Assembly: GCF_036090055.1 (NCBI RefSeq)
Contig: NZ_CP107970.1
Location: 1,490,501 to 1,554,500, forward strand
DNA: 64,000 nt
Direction of reading: 5' to 3'
Source: Nocardioides sp. NBC_00368
Lineage (GTDB): Bacteria > Actinomycetota > Actinomycetes > Propionibacteriales > Nocardioidaceae
In this document: in pieces, positions 56,042 to 63,901 of the stretch
Position numbering within the stretch: position 1 is the stretch's first letter
Layout of the letters: each line of letters opens with the position of its first letter
Program-made: the position numbers and the translations under genes
Notes under the pieces: model-generated
The model's database searches: none
What the model saw: the letters and a program-made list of their open reading frames with translations, nothing else
Told to the model about the DNA's origin: nothing

Positions 56042-57244
56042 GACCGAGGAGACCGACGTGGGGTCGCTACTCCTAACGATTGCCTGTCGGGCGACCCGCG
56101 CGGCGGCCGGGACGGTCGCCAGCAGCAGCACCGCGACGACAGCCAGCGCCAGCCGTACGTCGACCCCGGCCGCCGCGCCGAGCAGCGGTGTCGCGACCAG
56201 GACCGGGCCGGTCTGGGCCAGCTGGGTCAGGCTCGAGAACCGGGCCAGCATCTCGGGTGGCGTGCGGGCGACGTAGGCCGGCAGGAGGTAGGTGGTCAGC
56301 ATCGTGGTGCCGACACCGACCAGGCCGATCGCGAGCACCCCCACCCAGATCTCCGTACGCAGCGCCAGCAGGCCCACCCCGGCAGCCGCGATCACGGGGC
56401 CGGCCACCGCGACCGGCGCCCGTGGCGCTCCCCGGCGGGCGACGACGAGGGTCATCACCAGTCCTCCGGCCACCCAGGCGCCGGAGACGAGCCCGGTCTC
56501 CGCCGCGGTCCAGCCGCGCTCGCGGCCGGCCAAGGGCAGGGCGAGCATGACCAGCGGAAGGACCGAGGCGGCGAGGCCGGTGATGGCGACGAGGACCGGG
56601 ACGACCCCTGGGGTGCGTCGTGCCGACCGCGCGCCGTCGGCCAGACTGCGCCAGACCGAGCCCTGGGCGGGCTCTGGAGCCGGCTCGTGCGGTGGGCGCA
56701 CCAGGAGGAGCGCGGCCAGGACGAGGGCGAACGTCGCCGCGTCCAGGCCGGCGGTCAGCGGCAGCCCGCCGTGGCCGATCAGGAAGCCGCCGGCAGCAGG
56801 TCCGGCGGTGCGAGCGATCTGGTGGGCCGAGCCCACCAGCGCCATCCGCCGGTCCAGGTCCTCGGAGCCGAACAGCCGAGGGAAGACGCCTTCGGCCGGT
56901 CGCCGCAGTGCCTGGAGCGTGCCCGAGAGGGCACCGACGGCGACCAGCATCCACAGCTCCGCGCCGCCGATCGCGCCGACCGCGAACGCGGCCATGACCA
57001 GCACCATCGCGGCGTCGCACGCGGCCATCGTCCGCCGGATACCGACCCGGTCGGCCAGCACTCCCCCGGCCAGCACCAGCACGGCCAGCGGGATGCCCTC
57101 GATCGTCAGCACCAGGCTGGCCGCGTCGGCTCCGAAGCCGGCCGCGGCCCAGCCGATCGCGAAGAAGGTCACCGAGTCGCCGAAGACCGAAGCGGTCGAC
57201 GCGGCCAGCCAGGGGCGGAACCCCCGGCCCGTGGTCGCTCCCAC
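56039..57244 (-). CDS. MFS exporter next to the MerR-clamp regulator
   Basis: A 401-residue major facilitator with 12 predicted helices, close to the macrolide-efflux (MefA/Bcr-like) group: GFRPWLAASTASVFGDSVTF at the start, GGVLADRVGIRRTMAACDAA as the loop 2-3 motif, and RTAGPAAGGFLIGHGGLP. GTG 57244 starts only 3 nt after the regulator stop, so the two are one transcript. Substrate unknown; the regulator suggests it exports the compound that the regulator senses. Confidence 0.9.
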   Translation of the reverse strand: MGATTGRGFRPWLAASTASVFGDSVTFFAIGWAAAGFGADAASLVLTIEGIPLAVLVLAGGVLADRVGIRRTMAACDAAMVLVMAAFAVGAIGGAELWMLVAVGALSGTLQALRRPAEGVFPRLFGSEDLDRRMALVGSAHQIARTAGPAAGGFLIGHGGLPLTAGLDAATFALVLAALLLVRPPHEPAPEPAQGSVWRSLADGARSARRTPGVVPVLVAITGLAASVLPLVMLALPLAGRERGWTAAETGLVSGAWVAGGLVMTLVVARRGAPRAPVAVAGPVIAAAGVGLLALRTEIWVGVLAIGLVGVGTTMLTTYLLPAYVARTPPEMLARFSSLTQLAQTGPVLVATPLLGAAAGVDVRLALAVVAVLLLATVPAAARVARQAIVRSSDPTSVSSV

Positions 57245-57247
57245 GGG

Positions 57248-58291
57248 TCAGTCCTCGGGGTGATGGCGCACGGGCATGACCAGCGCGGTGAAGCCGGGCT
57301 GATAGGGCGAGGTGACGACCACCGGCCGGTCCGGGGCGGTCACCGCCAGCTGCACCTCCTCACCCAGGCATGCCGCCAGGGCGCGGCCGAACAGGGCCGT
57401 GCCGAGCCGGAGCCGGGCCGGCGGACCGGTCACCACGCCGCGTACGTCGCTCTGCTCGGCGGTGTGCGGCGAGCGGAGCCGGGTCTGGTCGCCCAGGAAC
57501 AGGTCGACCTCGGCATAGGCGGCCGCGTCGAGCCCGGCGAGCAGGTCGGCCTTGGCGAGCACGGCACGGGTGCCGGCCGGTTCCAGGCCGGCCAGCACGA
57601 GGCGATGGGCCGGGTAGGTCGCATCGCGGCCCAGCTCGTGGCCGGCGAGGGTCAGGGTGCCGTCGGCGATCCGCAGCTCGGCGGTCGCGATCGCATCGAG
57701 CCGGTCCGCGAGGGCGGCGGCGTCCGGCAGGGACAGCACCGCTCGGCCACCGTCCCCCTCGGCGGCCGCCGGCAGCTCCCGCACCGCCATCCAGTAGCGG
57801 TTGGTCGCCACCACGTCCACCCCGGCGCCGTCGACGTCGATGAGGACGGAGGCCAGCTCGGAGGCGGGATCGGACTCGGCCGCGTGCCGCACCTGCCGGA
57901 TCGCCGCGGCCAGCACGGGACCGGGCACCTCCACGAGCGCCGGCCTGGCGGCAGGGCCGGCGTCGACGACGGCCAGCACGCCGCGTACGGCCTCCTCGGC
58001 GCGCCCCGTGCGCGCCGTCTGCTCCTCGAGAAACGCCGCCAGCGCGGCCCTGGCCTCCGCGGCGGAGGAGTCGAGCACGACCCGCATCGTCTCGATCGGG
58101 ACGCCCGCCTCCCGCATCCCCACGATCAGCCGGGCCCGGTCGGCGAGCTCGGGGGTGTAGTAGCGGTACCCGGTCCCCGAGTCGACCTCGGCCGGCACCA
58201 GCAACCCGCACTCGTCGTAGTGACGTAGCGCGCTCGCGGTCAGGCCCACGGCCCGCGCGAACGCCCCGATCGTCAGCAGTGGATCGTCCAT
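57248..58291 (-). CDS. MerR regulator fused to sliding-clamp (DnaN-like) domains 2 and 3
   Basis: A 347-residue protein. Residues 4-72 are a MerR winged helix (LTIGAFARAVGLTASALRHY; GYRYYTPELADRARLI), 77-113 a dimerisation coiled coil. Residues 120-345 follow the DNA polymerase III beta clamp: domain 2 (VEVPGPVLAAAIRQV; DVVATNRYWMAVREL, like the clamp VATDxxRLAV; a late YPAHRL like FPDYRR) and domain 3 ending in LVMPVR, the clamp C-terminal hallmark. Clamp domain 1 is missing and replaced by the MerR part. ATG 58291 lies 7 nt after the -10 of a MerR-type promoter; ATG 58303 overlaps that -10. Confidence 0.85.
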   Translation of the reverse strand: MDDPLLTIGAFARAVGLTASALRHYDECGLLVPAEVDSGTGYRYYTPELADRARLIVGMREAGVPIETMRVVLDSSAAEARAALAAFLEEQTARTGRAEEAVRGVLAVVDAGPAARPALVEVPGPVLAAAIRQVRHAAESDPASELASVLIDVDGAGVDVVATNRYWMAVRELPAAAEGDGGRAVLSLPDAAALADRLDAIATAELRIADGTLTLAGHELGRDATYPAHRLVLAGLEPAGTRAVLAKADLLAGLDAAAYAEVDLFLGDQTRLRSPHTAEQSDVRGVVTGPPARLRLGTALFGRALAACLGEEVQLAVTAPDRPVVVTSPYQPGFTALVMPVRHHPED

Positions 58292-58298
58292 GCCCGCA

Positions 58299-58329
58299 AC
58301 CATCGGCCTTCAGGTGAGATGAAGGTCAA
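58299..58329 (-). promoter_or_regulatory. MerR-type promoter and operator of the MerR-clamp gene
   Basis: TTGACC (58329-58324), a 19-bp spacer and GATGGT (58304-58299). The spacer holds the dyad GACCTTCA (58327-58320) and TGAAGGCC (58312-58305), 7 bp apart, one mismatch. A 19-bp spacer with a central dyad is the hallmark of MerR-activated promoters, here placed for autoregulation and control of the downstream MFS gene. Confidence 0.7.
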
Positions 58330-58667
58330 CCGATCTGAGCCGCCCGCAGACGGACGAGCTCGGCGAAGGCGTCGTCGGGCAACGGACGCTCGAGGGTGCA
58401 GTAGAGCGAGCCACCACCCTCGGAGACCTCGAAGTCGCCGGCGACCTGGGCGTTGAGACTTCCGCTGAACGGGATCACCGACAGGCCGGCCCTGGTCGCC
58501 ATCACCGAGACCAGCCCTTTCCCACGAAGCGTGTAGCACGCCATCGCGTACTTCGTGCCGGGGACGGCCTCCGGGAACAGCTCGAGCACGAGGTCGTAGT
58601 AGTGCTCGATCAAGGCTCGCTTCGCCGGCTCGACGCCGGCCAGGTAGGCCATCACAGGGTCGCTCAC
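58326..58667 (-). CDS. DUF1801 family protein
   Basis: A 113-residue protein of the YdhG/DUF1801 type: EHYYDLVLELFPEAVPGTKY, GLSVIPFSGSLNAQVAG-like core and a small C-terminal helix. GTG 58667 is preferred because TATGGT (58680-58675) ends 7 nt upstream; ATG 58679 overlaps that element. Function unknown. Confidence 0.8.
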   Translation of the reverse strand: MSDPVMAYLAGVEPAKRALIEHYYDLVLELFPEAVPGTKYAMACYTLRGKGLVSVMATRAGLSVIPFSGSLNAQVAGDFEVSEGGGSLYCTLERPLPDDAFAELVRLRAAQIG

Positions 58668-58674
58668 GACCCCA

Positions 58675-58680
58675 ACCATA
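58675..58680 (-). promoter_or_regulatory. Candidate -10 element of the leaderless DUF1801 gene
   Basis: TATGGT, 7 nt, GTG 58667, in the 20-bp gap after the rRNA methyltransferase stop. Confidence 0.45.
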
Positions 58681-58687
58681 GGCGGGT

Positions 58688-59476
58688 TCAGCGCTGGGCG
58701 CGGGCGCTCGCGTAGAGGCAGAGCGCCGCGGCGGTGGAGAGATTGAGCGACTCGGCCTTCCCGAAGATCGGGATGCTCACGATCTCGTCGGCCTCGGCGG
58801 CCAGCTCCGGCGGGAGACCCCAGGCCTCGTTGCCCATCAGCCAGGCGGTGGGCCGGGCGAGGAGGTCGTCGGCGGTGAACAGGTCCGCGGTGCCGTGCAT
58901 GTCTGCGGCCAGGACGGTCAGCCCTGCCGCCTTGGCGGCCTTCACCGCGGCCACCGGGTCGCGCTCGACCGCGACCGGGAGGTGGAAGGCGGAGCCGACC
59001 GAGGCCCGGATCGTCTTGGGGTTGTAGAGGTCGACCGAGTCGCCGGCCAGGATCACCCCGGACGCTCCGGCGGCGTCCGCGCAGCGGATGACCGTGCCGG
59101 CGTTGCCGGGATCGCGTACGTCGGCGCAGATCACCACGAGCGGACCGGTGATGTCGGCGAGCGGGACGTCGAGGAAGCGGCACAGCGCCACCACACCGGC
59201 CGGCGTCACCGAGTCGGACAGGCCGGCCATGGCCCGGTCCTCGACGAGCGTCACCGGCGAACCCGCCAGCAGTGCGGCGTACGTCTCCGCCCCCGCCTCG
59301 GTGGCGAAGATCTCCTGCACGCAACTCGCCCCGGAATCCAACACCGTGCCGAGCGCGCCCTCGACCGCCTTCGGACCATCGGCCAGGAAGAGACCTCGCT
59401 CCGCACGAACCGAACGGCGGCCGAGCTTACGGATCTCTTTCAAGCGGGAGTTCCCCGACGACAGCAAATCACTCAC
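58688..59476 (-). CDS. TrmH/SpoU-family RNA 2'-O-methyltransferase (TsnR-like)
   Basis: A 262-residue knotted (SPOUT) methyltransferase. Motif 1 is ADVRDPGNAGTVIRCADAAG, motif 2 AWLMGNEAWGLPPEL and motif 3 VSIPIFGKAESLNLSTAAAL; an N-terminal L30e-like substrate-binding domain precedes. It follows rplT as tsnR does in M. tuberculosis. GTG 59476 has GGGG upstream. A hairpin separates it from rplT, so some transcription must start locally or read through. Confidence 0.92.
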   Translation of the reverse strand: MSDLLSSGNSRLKEIRKLGRRSVRAERGLFLADGPKAVEGALGTVLDSGASCVQEIFATEAGAETYAALLAGSPVTLVEDRAMAGLSDSVTPAGVVALCRFLDVPLADITGPLVVICADVRDPGNAGTVIRCADAAGASGVILAGDSVDLYNPKTIRASVGSAFHLPVAVERDPVAAVKAAKAAGLTVLAADMHGTADLFTADDLLARPTAWLMGNEAWGLPPELAAEADEIVSIPIFGKAESLNLSTAAALCLYASARAQR

Positions 59477-59505
59477 CCCGTGATCGAGTACGCATGCAAA
59501 TGGAA

Positions 59506-59548
59506 CGTGGGAGTCCCGGTGCCACCAGGTGACACCAAGACTCCCACG
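59506..59548 (-). terminator. Hairpin downstream of rplT
   Basis: Arms CGTGGGAGTC (59506-59515) and GACTCCCACG (59539-59548) pair perfectly; the 23-nt loop has internal GGTG/CACC pairing. Placed 14 nt after the rplT stop; no U-tract. Confidence 0.6.
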
Positions 59549-59561
59549 ATCGGAGTCAGAC

Positions 59562-59945
59562 TCAGGCGTTCGCCGGGGCGTTGACGTCCTCCGGCAGAGC
59601 GGCCTTGGCCTGGGCGACGAGCGCGTTGAACGCGGCCACGTCGTTGACGGCGAGGTCGGCGAGGATCTTGCGGTCGACCTCGATGCCGGCCAGGTTGAGA
59701 CCCTGGATGAAGCGGTTGTAGGTCATGCCCTCGGCGCGCGCCGCAGCGTTGATCCGCTGGATCCACAGGCGACGGAAGTTGCCCTTGTTCTTGCGGCGGT
59801 CGTTGTAGGAGTAGACCAGCGAGTGGGTGACCTGCTCCTTCGCCTTGCGGTAGAGGCGCGAGCGCTGGCCCCGGTAACCGGAGGCCCGCTCGAGGGTGGT
59901 GCGACGCTTCTTCGCAGCGTTCACTGCGCGCTTGACGCGTGCCAT
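59562..59945 (-). CDS. rplT: Ribosomal protein L20
   Basis: 127 residues; ARVKRAVNAAKKRRTTLERA start and YSYNDRRKNKGNFRRLWIQR signature. L20 binds 23S rRNA and in other bacteria represses its own operon. Third gene of infC-rpmI-rplT. Confidence 0.98.
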   Translation of the reverse strand: MARVKRAVNAAKKRRTTLERASGYRGQRSRLYRKAKEQVTHSLVYSYNDRRKNKGNFRRLWIQRINAAARAEGMTYNRFIQGLNLAGIEVDRKILADLAVNDVAAFNALVAQAKAALPEDVNAPANA

Positions 59946-59990
59946 TTCAGTGCTCCTTGAATGCTAGGGAAAGTTTCGGGTGATCGGCGC

Positions 59991-60203
59991 TCAGCGACCG
60001 AGCAGCTTCTTCGCGCGCTTGACGTCGGCGGGGGCGAGCTCCACCAGACCAGCGTTGCGACGGTGCTTCTTGCGCGAGCCGGTCGTCGGCGCGGAGGCGA
60101 ACGCAGCGCCGGACTTGCGGCCGGCCTGCAGGCGCTGGATCTTCCCGGAACCGGTCACCTTGAAGCGCTTCTTGGAACCGGAGTGGGTCTTGTTCTTCGG
60201 CAT
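59991..60203 (-). CDS. rpmI: Ribosomal protein L35
   Basis: 70 residues starting MPKNKTHSGSKKRFKVTGSG, the canonical L35 N-terminus, with the basic RKKHRRN cluster. GAAGGAAG-type ribosome binding site precedes the ATG. Confidence 0.98.
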   Translation of the reverse strand: MPKNKTHSGSKKRFKVTGSGKIQRLQAGRKSGAAFASAPTTGSRKKHRRNAGLVELAPADVKRAKKLLGR

Positions 60204-60270
60204 AGTTCTTCCTTCTCTCGTCGTCCGGCCGGTCACGGGGCGCCGCGGCGGCGGAAGTCAGGGGATCGAC

Positions 60271-60954
60271 TCAGAGGTCGATGTCGGGGTCGAGGTTCTC
60301 CGAGCGGCGCTTGACCTTCGGGGTCGAGGTCGGACGGGCGGCGTTCGCAGCCGTACGCTCCGCCTTCTCGGCGGCCTCGTCGGCGGCACGCTCGGCGGCC
60401 TTCTCCTCCTTGGCCGTCTTCGCCTCCACCTTGGCGTCGGCCTTCTTCTTGTGAGGGCCGAGCACCATGATCATGTTGCGGCCGTCCTGCTTCGGCGAGG
60501 ACTCGACGAAGCCCAGCTCCTGGACGTCGTCGGCCAGCTGCTGCAGCAGGCGGAAGCCGAGCTCGGGACGGTGCTGCTCACGACCACGGAACATGATCGT
60601 GATCTTGACCTTGTCCCCAGCGTTGAGGAACCGCACGACGTGACCCTTCTTGGTCTCGTAGTCGTGCTTGTCGATCTTCGGACGAAGCTTCATCTCCTTG
60701 ATGATCACGTTCGTCTGGTTTCGACGGGCTTCACGGGCCTTCTGGGCGTTCTCGTACTTGAACTTCCCGTAGTCCATGAGCTTGCAGACCGGCGGCTTGC
60801 CCTGCGGGGCGATCTCGACCAGGTCGAGGTCGGCCTCCTGGGCCAGGCGCAGCGCGTCAGGGGTCGGCACGATGCCGACCGTCTCTCCGTTGGGACCAAC
60901 GAGGCGGACCTCGGGAACCCGGATCCGGTCGTTGATACGAAGCTCAGTGCTGAT
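60271..60954 (-). CDS. infC: Translation initiation factor IF-3, probable ATC start
   Basis: A 227-residue IF-3. It opens ISTELRINDRIRVPEVRLVG, contains PPVCKLMDYGKFKYE and the C-terminal domain KLRPKIDKHDYETKKGHVVR, and ends in a Lys/Glu/Ala-rich tail of about 50 residues, longer than in E. coli. No ATG, GTG or TTG lies at the homologous start. GGAGGA (60963-60958) stands directly before ATC 60954. A non-AUG start is the known basis of IF-3 autoregulation (AUU in E. coli). GTG 61014 would add 20 residues but has no Shine-Dalgarno. Confidence 0.9.
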   Translation of the reverse strand: MSTELRINDRIRVPEVRLVGPNGETVGIVPTPDALRLAQEADLDLVEIAPQGKPPVCKLMDYGKFKYENAQKAREARRNQTNVIIKEMKLRPKIDKHDYETKKGHVVRFLNAGDKVKITIMFRGREQHRPELGFRLLQQLADDVQELGFVESSPKQDGRNMIMVLGPHKKKADAKVEAKTAKEEKAAERAADEAAEKAERTAANAARPTSTPKVKRRSENLDPDIDL

Positions 60955-61290
60955 GTGTCCTCCAGTTGTTGTGGCTGCGGAGGCTCTGGATCTTGCTTTC
61001 CGGGCCGCGTGCACGGGCGGTCCGGAAATGAAAAAGGGCTTCCGCTGGAAATTGTCACAAGCGGAAGCCAGTCATGACGCTCACCCATGCGAGGGCTTGC
61101 ACCACCGAATCCGATGCCCCACGAATTCGTGCGGCACTGTCTTCGGGACCGGACCCGACGACCTTTGTTGCTTACGGTCGATGCGGGTGGGAGAACGCTG
61201 TCGTGATCTCCGCTTGTTGGATCGAACCGACGGCGTACGTCGGCTGATCGGTCAACACGGAACACTACTGCAACATTCCCCGCCGTCCCA
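60955..61290 (-). promoter_or_regulatory. infC leader region
   Basis: Holds a promoter candidate (TTGGGA, 18 bp, TAGTGT, about 61260-61290), a leader of roughly 300 nt, a six-codon ORF ATG-ACT-GGC-TTC-CGC-TTG-TGA (61075-61055) and an intrinsic terminator overlapping that ORF. Nothing else recognisable is seen up to the SseB gene end at 61326. Confidence 0.55.
61031..61069 (-). terminator. Intrinsic terminator inside the infC leader
   Basis: Minus-strand stem GGCTTCCGCT (61069-61060), 13-nt loop, AGCGGAAGCC (61046-61037), followed at once by CTTTTT. The U-run ends 76 nt before the infC start, so it acts before the operon: a transcription attenuator candidate. Confidence 0.8.
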
Positions 61291-61325
61291 ATCCCCAGGG
61301 CGCCCGGAGCGTCAAGGGCAGACCC

Positions 61326-61820
61326 TCAGGGTCGCACCCAGGCCGTACGCGGCCCGACGGTCGCCAGCTGCCACCCCTCGGCCACCTTGCGCAGGTCGTC
61401 GCCCTCGATCGCGAACGGGACCGGGCCGGCGAGGTCGAGCACGAGCGCGTCGGCACCGTCGTGGACGGCGGCCCGCGCGGCGTCGCGCAGGGAGACCGGG
61501 ACGGGCCGGGCGTCGGCCTGCCACGCCTGGAGCGACGCGGTGCCGGTGAACCCGAGCAGCGCCTGGCGCCCGTCGGCGCCGGTGAGCAGCACGGTAGCCA
61601 TGTCGGAGGTCTTGTCGTGGGCCAGACCGGCCTCGTCGACCTCGACCTCGCCCAGCACCGCGACGACCGGGACGAGCACCCGGGCGGCGGCGAGCGTGGT
61701 GAGCACGTCGGCCTGGGTGGCCCGGCCCGCTGCGTACGACCTCATCACGGCCACGACCTCGGGGCTGGTCTCGCCGGTGTCGCCGGGAAACGCAGTGCCG
61801 AGGAGTCGCTTGTCGTTCAT
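61326..61820 (-). CDS. SseB family protein
   Basis: A 164-residue protein with the SseB N-terminal domain pattern: VMRSYAAGRATQADVLTTLA, RVLVPVVAVLGEVEVDEAGL, then LLGFTGTASLQAWQADARPV and a DALVLDLAGPVPFAIEG end. Role unknown in actinobacteria. ATG 61820 is used; an in-frame ATG at 61829 and GGAGG between them leave the start slightly open. Confidence 0.88.
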   Translation of the reverse strand: MNDKRLLGTAFPGDTGETSPEVVAVMRSYAAGRATQADVLTTLAAARVLVPVVAVLGEVEVDEAGLAHDKTSDMATVLLTGADGRQALLGFTGTASLQAWQADARPVPVSLRDAARAAVHDGADALVLDLAGPVPFAIEGDDLRKVAEGWQLATVGPRTAWVRP

Positions 61821-61920
61821 CGCCTCCATTGAACCCCAGCATGAGCACCAGCCGAAGATCAGGGCCGATATCGGGGACAGTCCGGGTGCCGCATCACCGC
61901 CGCTGTGGGAGTCTGGAGGC

Positions 61921-62382
61921 ATGGACCAAGGCGCCTACCTCGCACTAGCCGCCGCGCTCACCGTGCTGGGCGCGATCTGGACGTGGATCGCGTTCCGACG
62001 GCGCGGTCTCGGCGCCGGCGTGAAGGGCCTGGGGTGGACGCTGCTCGCCCCGGCCGCCTACCTGACCGGGCTGCTGCGTGCCGGCGGCAGGATCGTGGAC
62101 GCGATCGCCGACTGGGCCGCGCGGCTCGTCTTCAGCCCGACCGTCTGGATCGGCTTCGGCATCGCCGCGCTGGCGATCGTGCTGATCTTCGTGGCCCGGG
62201 TGCTGCCCACCAAGGAGAAGCCCAGCCGGGCCGCGCGGAAGGAGGCCGGCGCCCCGGCCGGCCCCGCCTCTGTCACCGCCCCGAAGGCCGCCCCGAAGGC
62301 CGCCAAGGGCCCGGTCCTCGACGACGATGACGACGACCTGGCCGACGTCAACGACATCCTGAAGAAGTACGGCATCTCCTGA
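61921..62382 (+). CDS. Small membrane protein with acidic C-terminal tail
   Basis: A 153-residue protein with two or three predicted membrane segments (YLALAAALTVLGAIWTWIAF; VWIGFGIAALAIVLIFVARV), an Ala/Pro/Lys linker with repeated APKAAPKAA, a run of six Asp, and a C-terminal helix ADVNDILKKYGIS. I do not recognise the family. GGAGG lies directly before the ATG. The kinase gene begins 1 nt after its stop. Confidence 0.85.
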   Translation: MDQGAYLALAAALTVLGAIWTWIAFRRRGLGAGVKGLGWTLLAPAAYLTGLLRAGGRIVDAIADWAARLVFSPTVWIGFGIAALAIVLIFVARVLPTKEKPSRAARKEAGAPAGPASVTAPKAAPKAAKGPVLDDDDDDLADVNDILKKYGIS

Positions 62383-62383
62383 G

Positions 62384-62932
62384 TTGATCGACCCGAGCGT
62401 CCAGCCCGCCGCGGATCTGCTGACGATCGCGATGAGCCGCCCGGCCACCCTCGGCCCCGGGCGGCTGGTCTGCGTCGACGGCCCCGCCGGCTCCGGGAAG
62501 ACGACCCTCGCCACCGCCCTGGCCGAGATGACCGAGGCTCCGGTGATCCACATGGACGACCTCTACGCCGGCTGGGACGGTCTCGGGGACGGCATCGCCC
62601 AGCTCGAGACGATCCTGCTCCCCCTCGTCGAGGGCGCTCCCGGCTCCTACCGCCGCTACGACTGGCACCGAGGCGGCTTTGCCGAGACGGTCATGGTCCC
62701 GCCGTGCCCGCTGCTCGTCGTCGAGGGCGTGGGCAGCGGAGCGGCGGCCTACGACAGTTTTTGCACCGCCCTGGCCTGGGTCGACGCGCCGGTCGAGCTG
62801 CGCAGGTCGCGCGGCATCGCTCGCGACGGCGACACCTTCGCACCCCACTGGGACGCCTGGGCGGGCGCCGAGGCCGAGCACTTCGCCGAAAACCTGACCG
62901 CGGCCCGCGCCGACGTCGTCGTGCAGACCTAG
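62384..62932 (+). CDS. P-loop nucleoside/uridine kinase-like protein
   Basis: A 182-residue protein. VCVDGPAGSGKTTLATALAE is the P-loop, VIHMDDLYAGWDGL an acceptor-binding Asp-Asp motif, and LLVVEGVGSGA a Walker B-like strand; this pattern fits uridine kinase relatives. Start TTG 62384 lies just after the upstream stop; ATG 62432 is possible, and neither has a clear ribosome binding site. Its TAG shares CTAG with the convergent dioxygenase stop. Confidence 0.82.
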   Translation: MIDPSVQPAADLLTIAMSRPATLGPGRLVCVDGPAGSGKTTLATALAEMTEAPVIHMDDLYAGWDGLGDGIAQLETILLPLVEGAPGSYRRYDWHRGGFAETVMVPPCPLLVVEGVGSGAAAYDSFCTALAWVDAPVELRRSRGIARDGDTFAPHWDAWAGAEAEHFAENLTAARADVVVQT

Positions 62933-63876
62933 GAGATGAGTTCGTCGAGGCGGCTGTAGGCCCGTGCGTCGCCCTGGAGCACGACGGAGCGCCGCCCGTC
63001 GACCGAGAGCGGTACGTCGCCGGCGACCGTGACCCGCCGCATCTCGCGCGGGTGGTGGTCGAAGTCGACGACCGCGTAGTGCTGGGTCGCCCGGTTGTCC
63101 CACATCGCCACGTCGCCGGGCTGCCAGCCCCAACGGATCGTGTTCTCGAGCTTGGTGACGCGGTCCTGGAGCAGGTTGAAGAGGTGGATCGACTCGGTGG
63201 AGGTGAGCCCGTCGAACTCCTTCACGAACGAGCCGAGCACCAGGGACCGCTCCCCCGTCTCGGGGTGGACGCGGACGACCGGGTGCCGGGTCTCGAAGTG
63301 GATCGAGGCGAAGTCGTCGCGGGAGTAGTTGGCGTCGGGCTGCTCGTGCTCCTCGTCGCGCTGGGCGTAGTCGTAGGAGTTGGTGTGCACCGCCCACAGC
63401 TCGTCGGCCAGCGCCTTCAGGGGTGCCGGGAGCCGGTCGTAGGCGGCCGCGGTGTTCGCCCAGATCGTGGTGCCGCCGTAGGGCGGCAGGGTGACCGCGC
63501 GCAGCACCGAGATCGCCGGGACCCGGTCGACGAAGGTGACGTCGGTGTGCCACGCGTTGGCCGCCATGCCGGCGTTGGCGGTGACCCGGAGCACCCGGCC
63601 GGAGCCGGTGTTGACCGTCGGGTGTGCGGTCGTCAGCTCCCCGAACCGGGCCGCGAAGGCGCTCTGGTCCTCGTCGGTGAGCCCGTCCTGGCCCCGGAAG
63701 AAGAGCACCTTGTGGCGCAGCAGGGCGCTGCGTACGTCCTGGATCTGGGTGTCGTCGGCCTCGGCCAGGCGCAGCCCCTCGATGACGGCGCCGATCCGGG
63801 CGCCGGCACGGCGGACCCGTACGCCCGAGGGCGTCTCGACGACATCGGCGGGCCGGTGCAGCTCGGTGATGGTCAC
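62929..63876 (-). CDS. TauD/TfdA-family Fe(II)/2-oxoglutarate dioxygenase
   Basis: A 315-residue oxygenase. The facial-triad HxD is in ANAWHTDVTFVDRVPA, the distal His in ATQHYAVVDF, and the 2-oxoglutarate Arg in PREMRRVTVAGD. Closest by motif to taurine/alkylsulfonate dioxygenases; the real substrate may be another sulfonate, sulfate ester or herbicide-like acid. GTG 63876 follows GGAGA by about 6 nt. The next gene upstream is on the same strand 25 nt away. Confidence 0.92.
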   Translation of the reverse strand: MTITELHRPADVVETPSGVRVRRAGARIGAVIEGLRLAEADDTQIQDVRSALLRHKVLFFRGQDGLTDEDQSAFAARFGELTTAHPTVNTGSGRVLRVTANAGMAANAWHTDVTFVDRVPAISVLRAVTLPPYGGTTIWANTAAAYDRLPAPLKALADELWAVHTNSYDYAQRDEEHEQPDANYSRDDFASIHFETRHPVVRVHPETGERSLVLGSFVKEFDGLTSTESIHLFNLLQDRVTKLENTIRWGWQPGDVAMWDNRATQHYAVVDFDHHPREMRRVTVAGDVPLSVDGRRSVVLQGDARAYSRLDELIS

Positions 63877-63901
63877 GTTCGTTCTCCGATCAGGGATGAA
63901 G

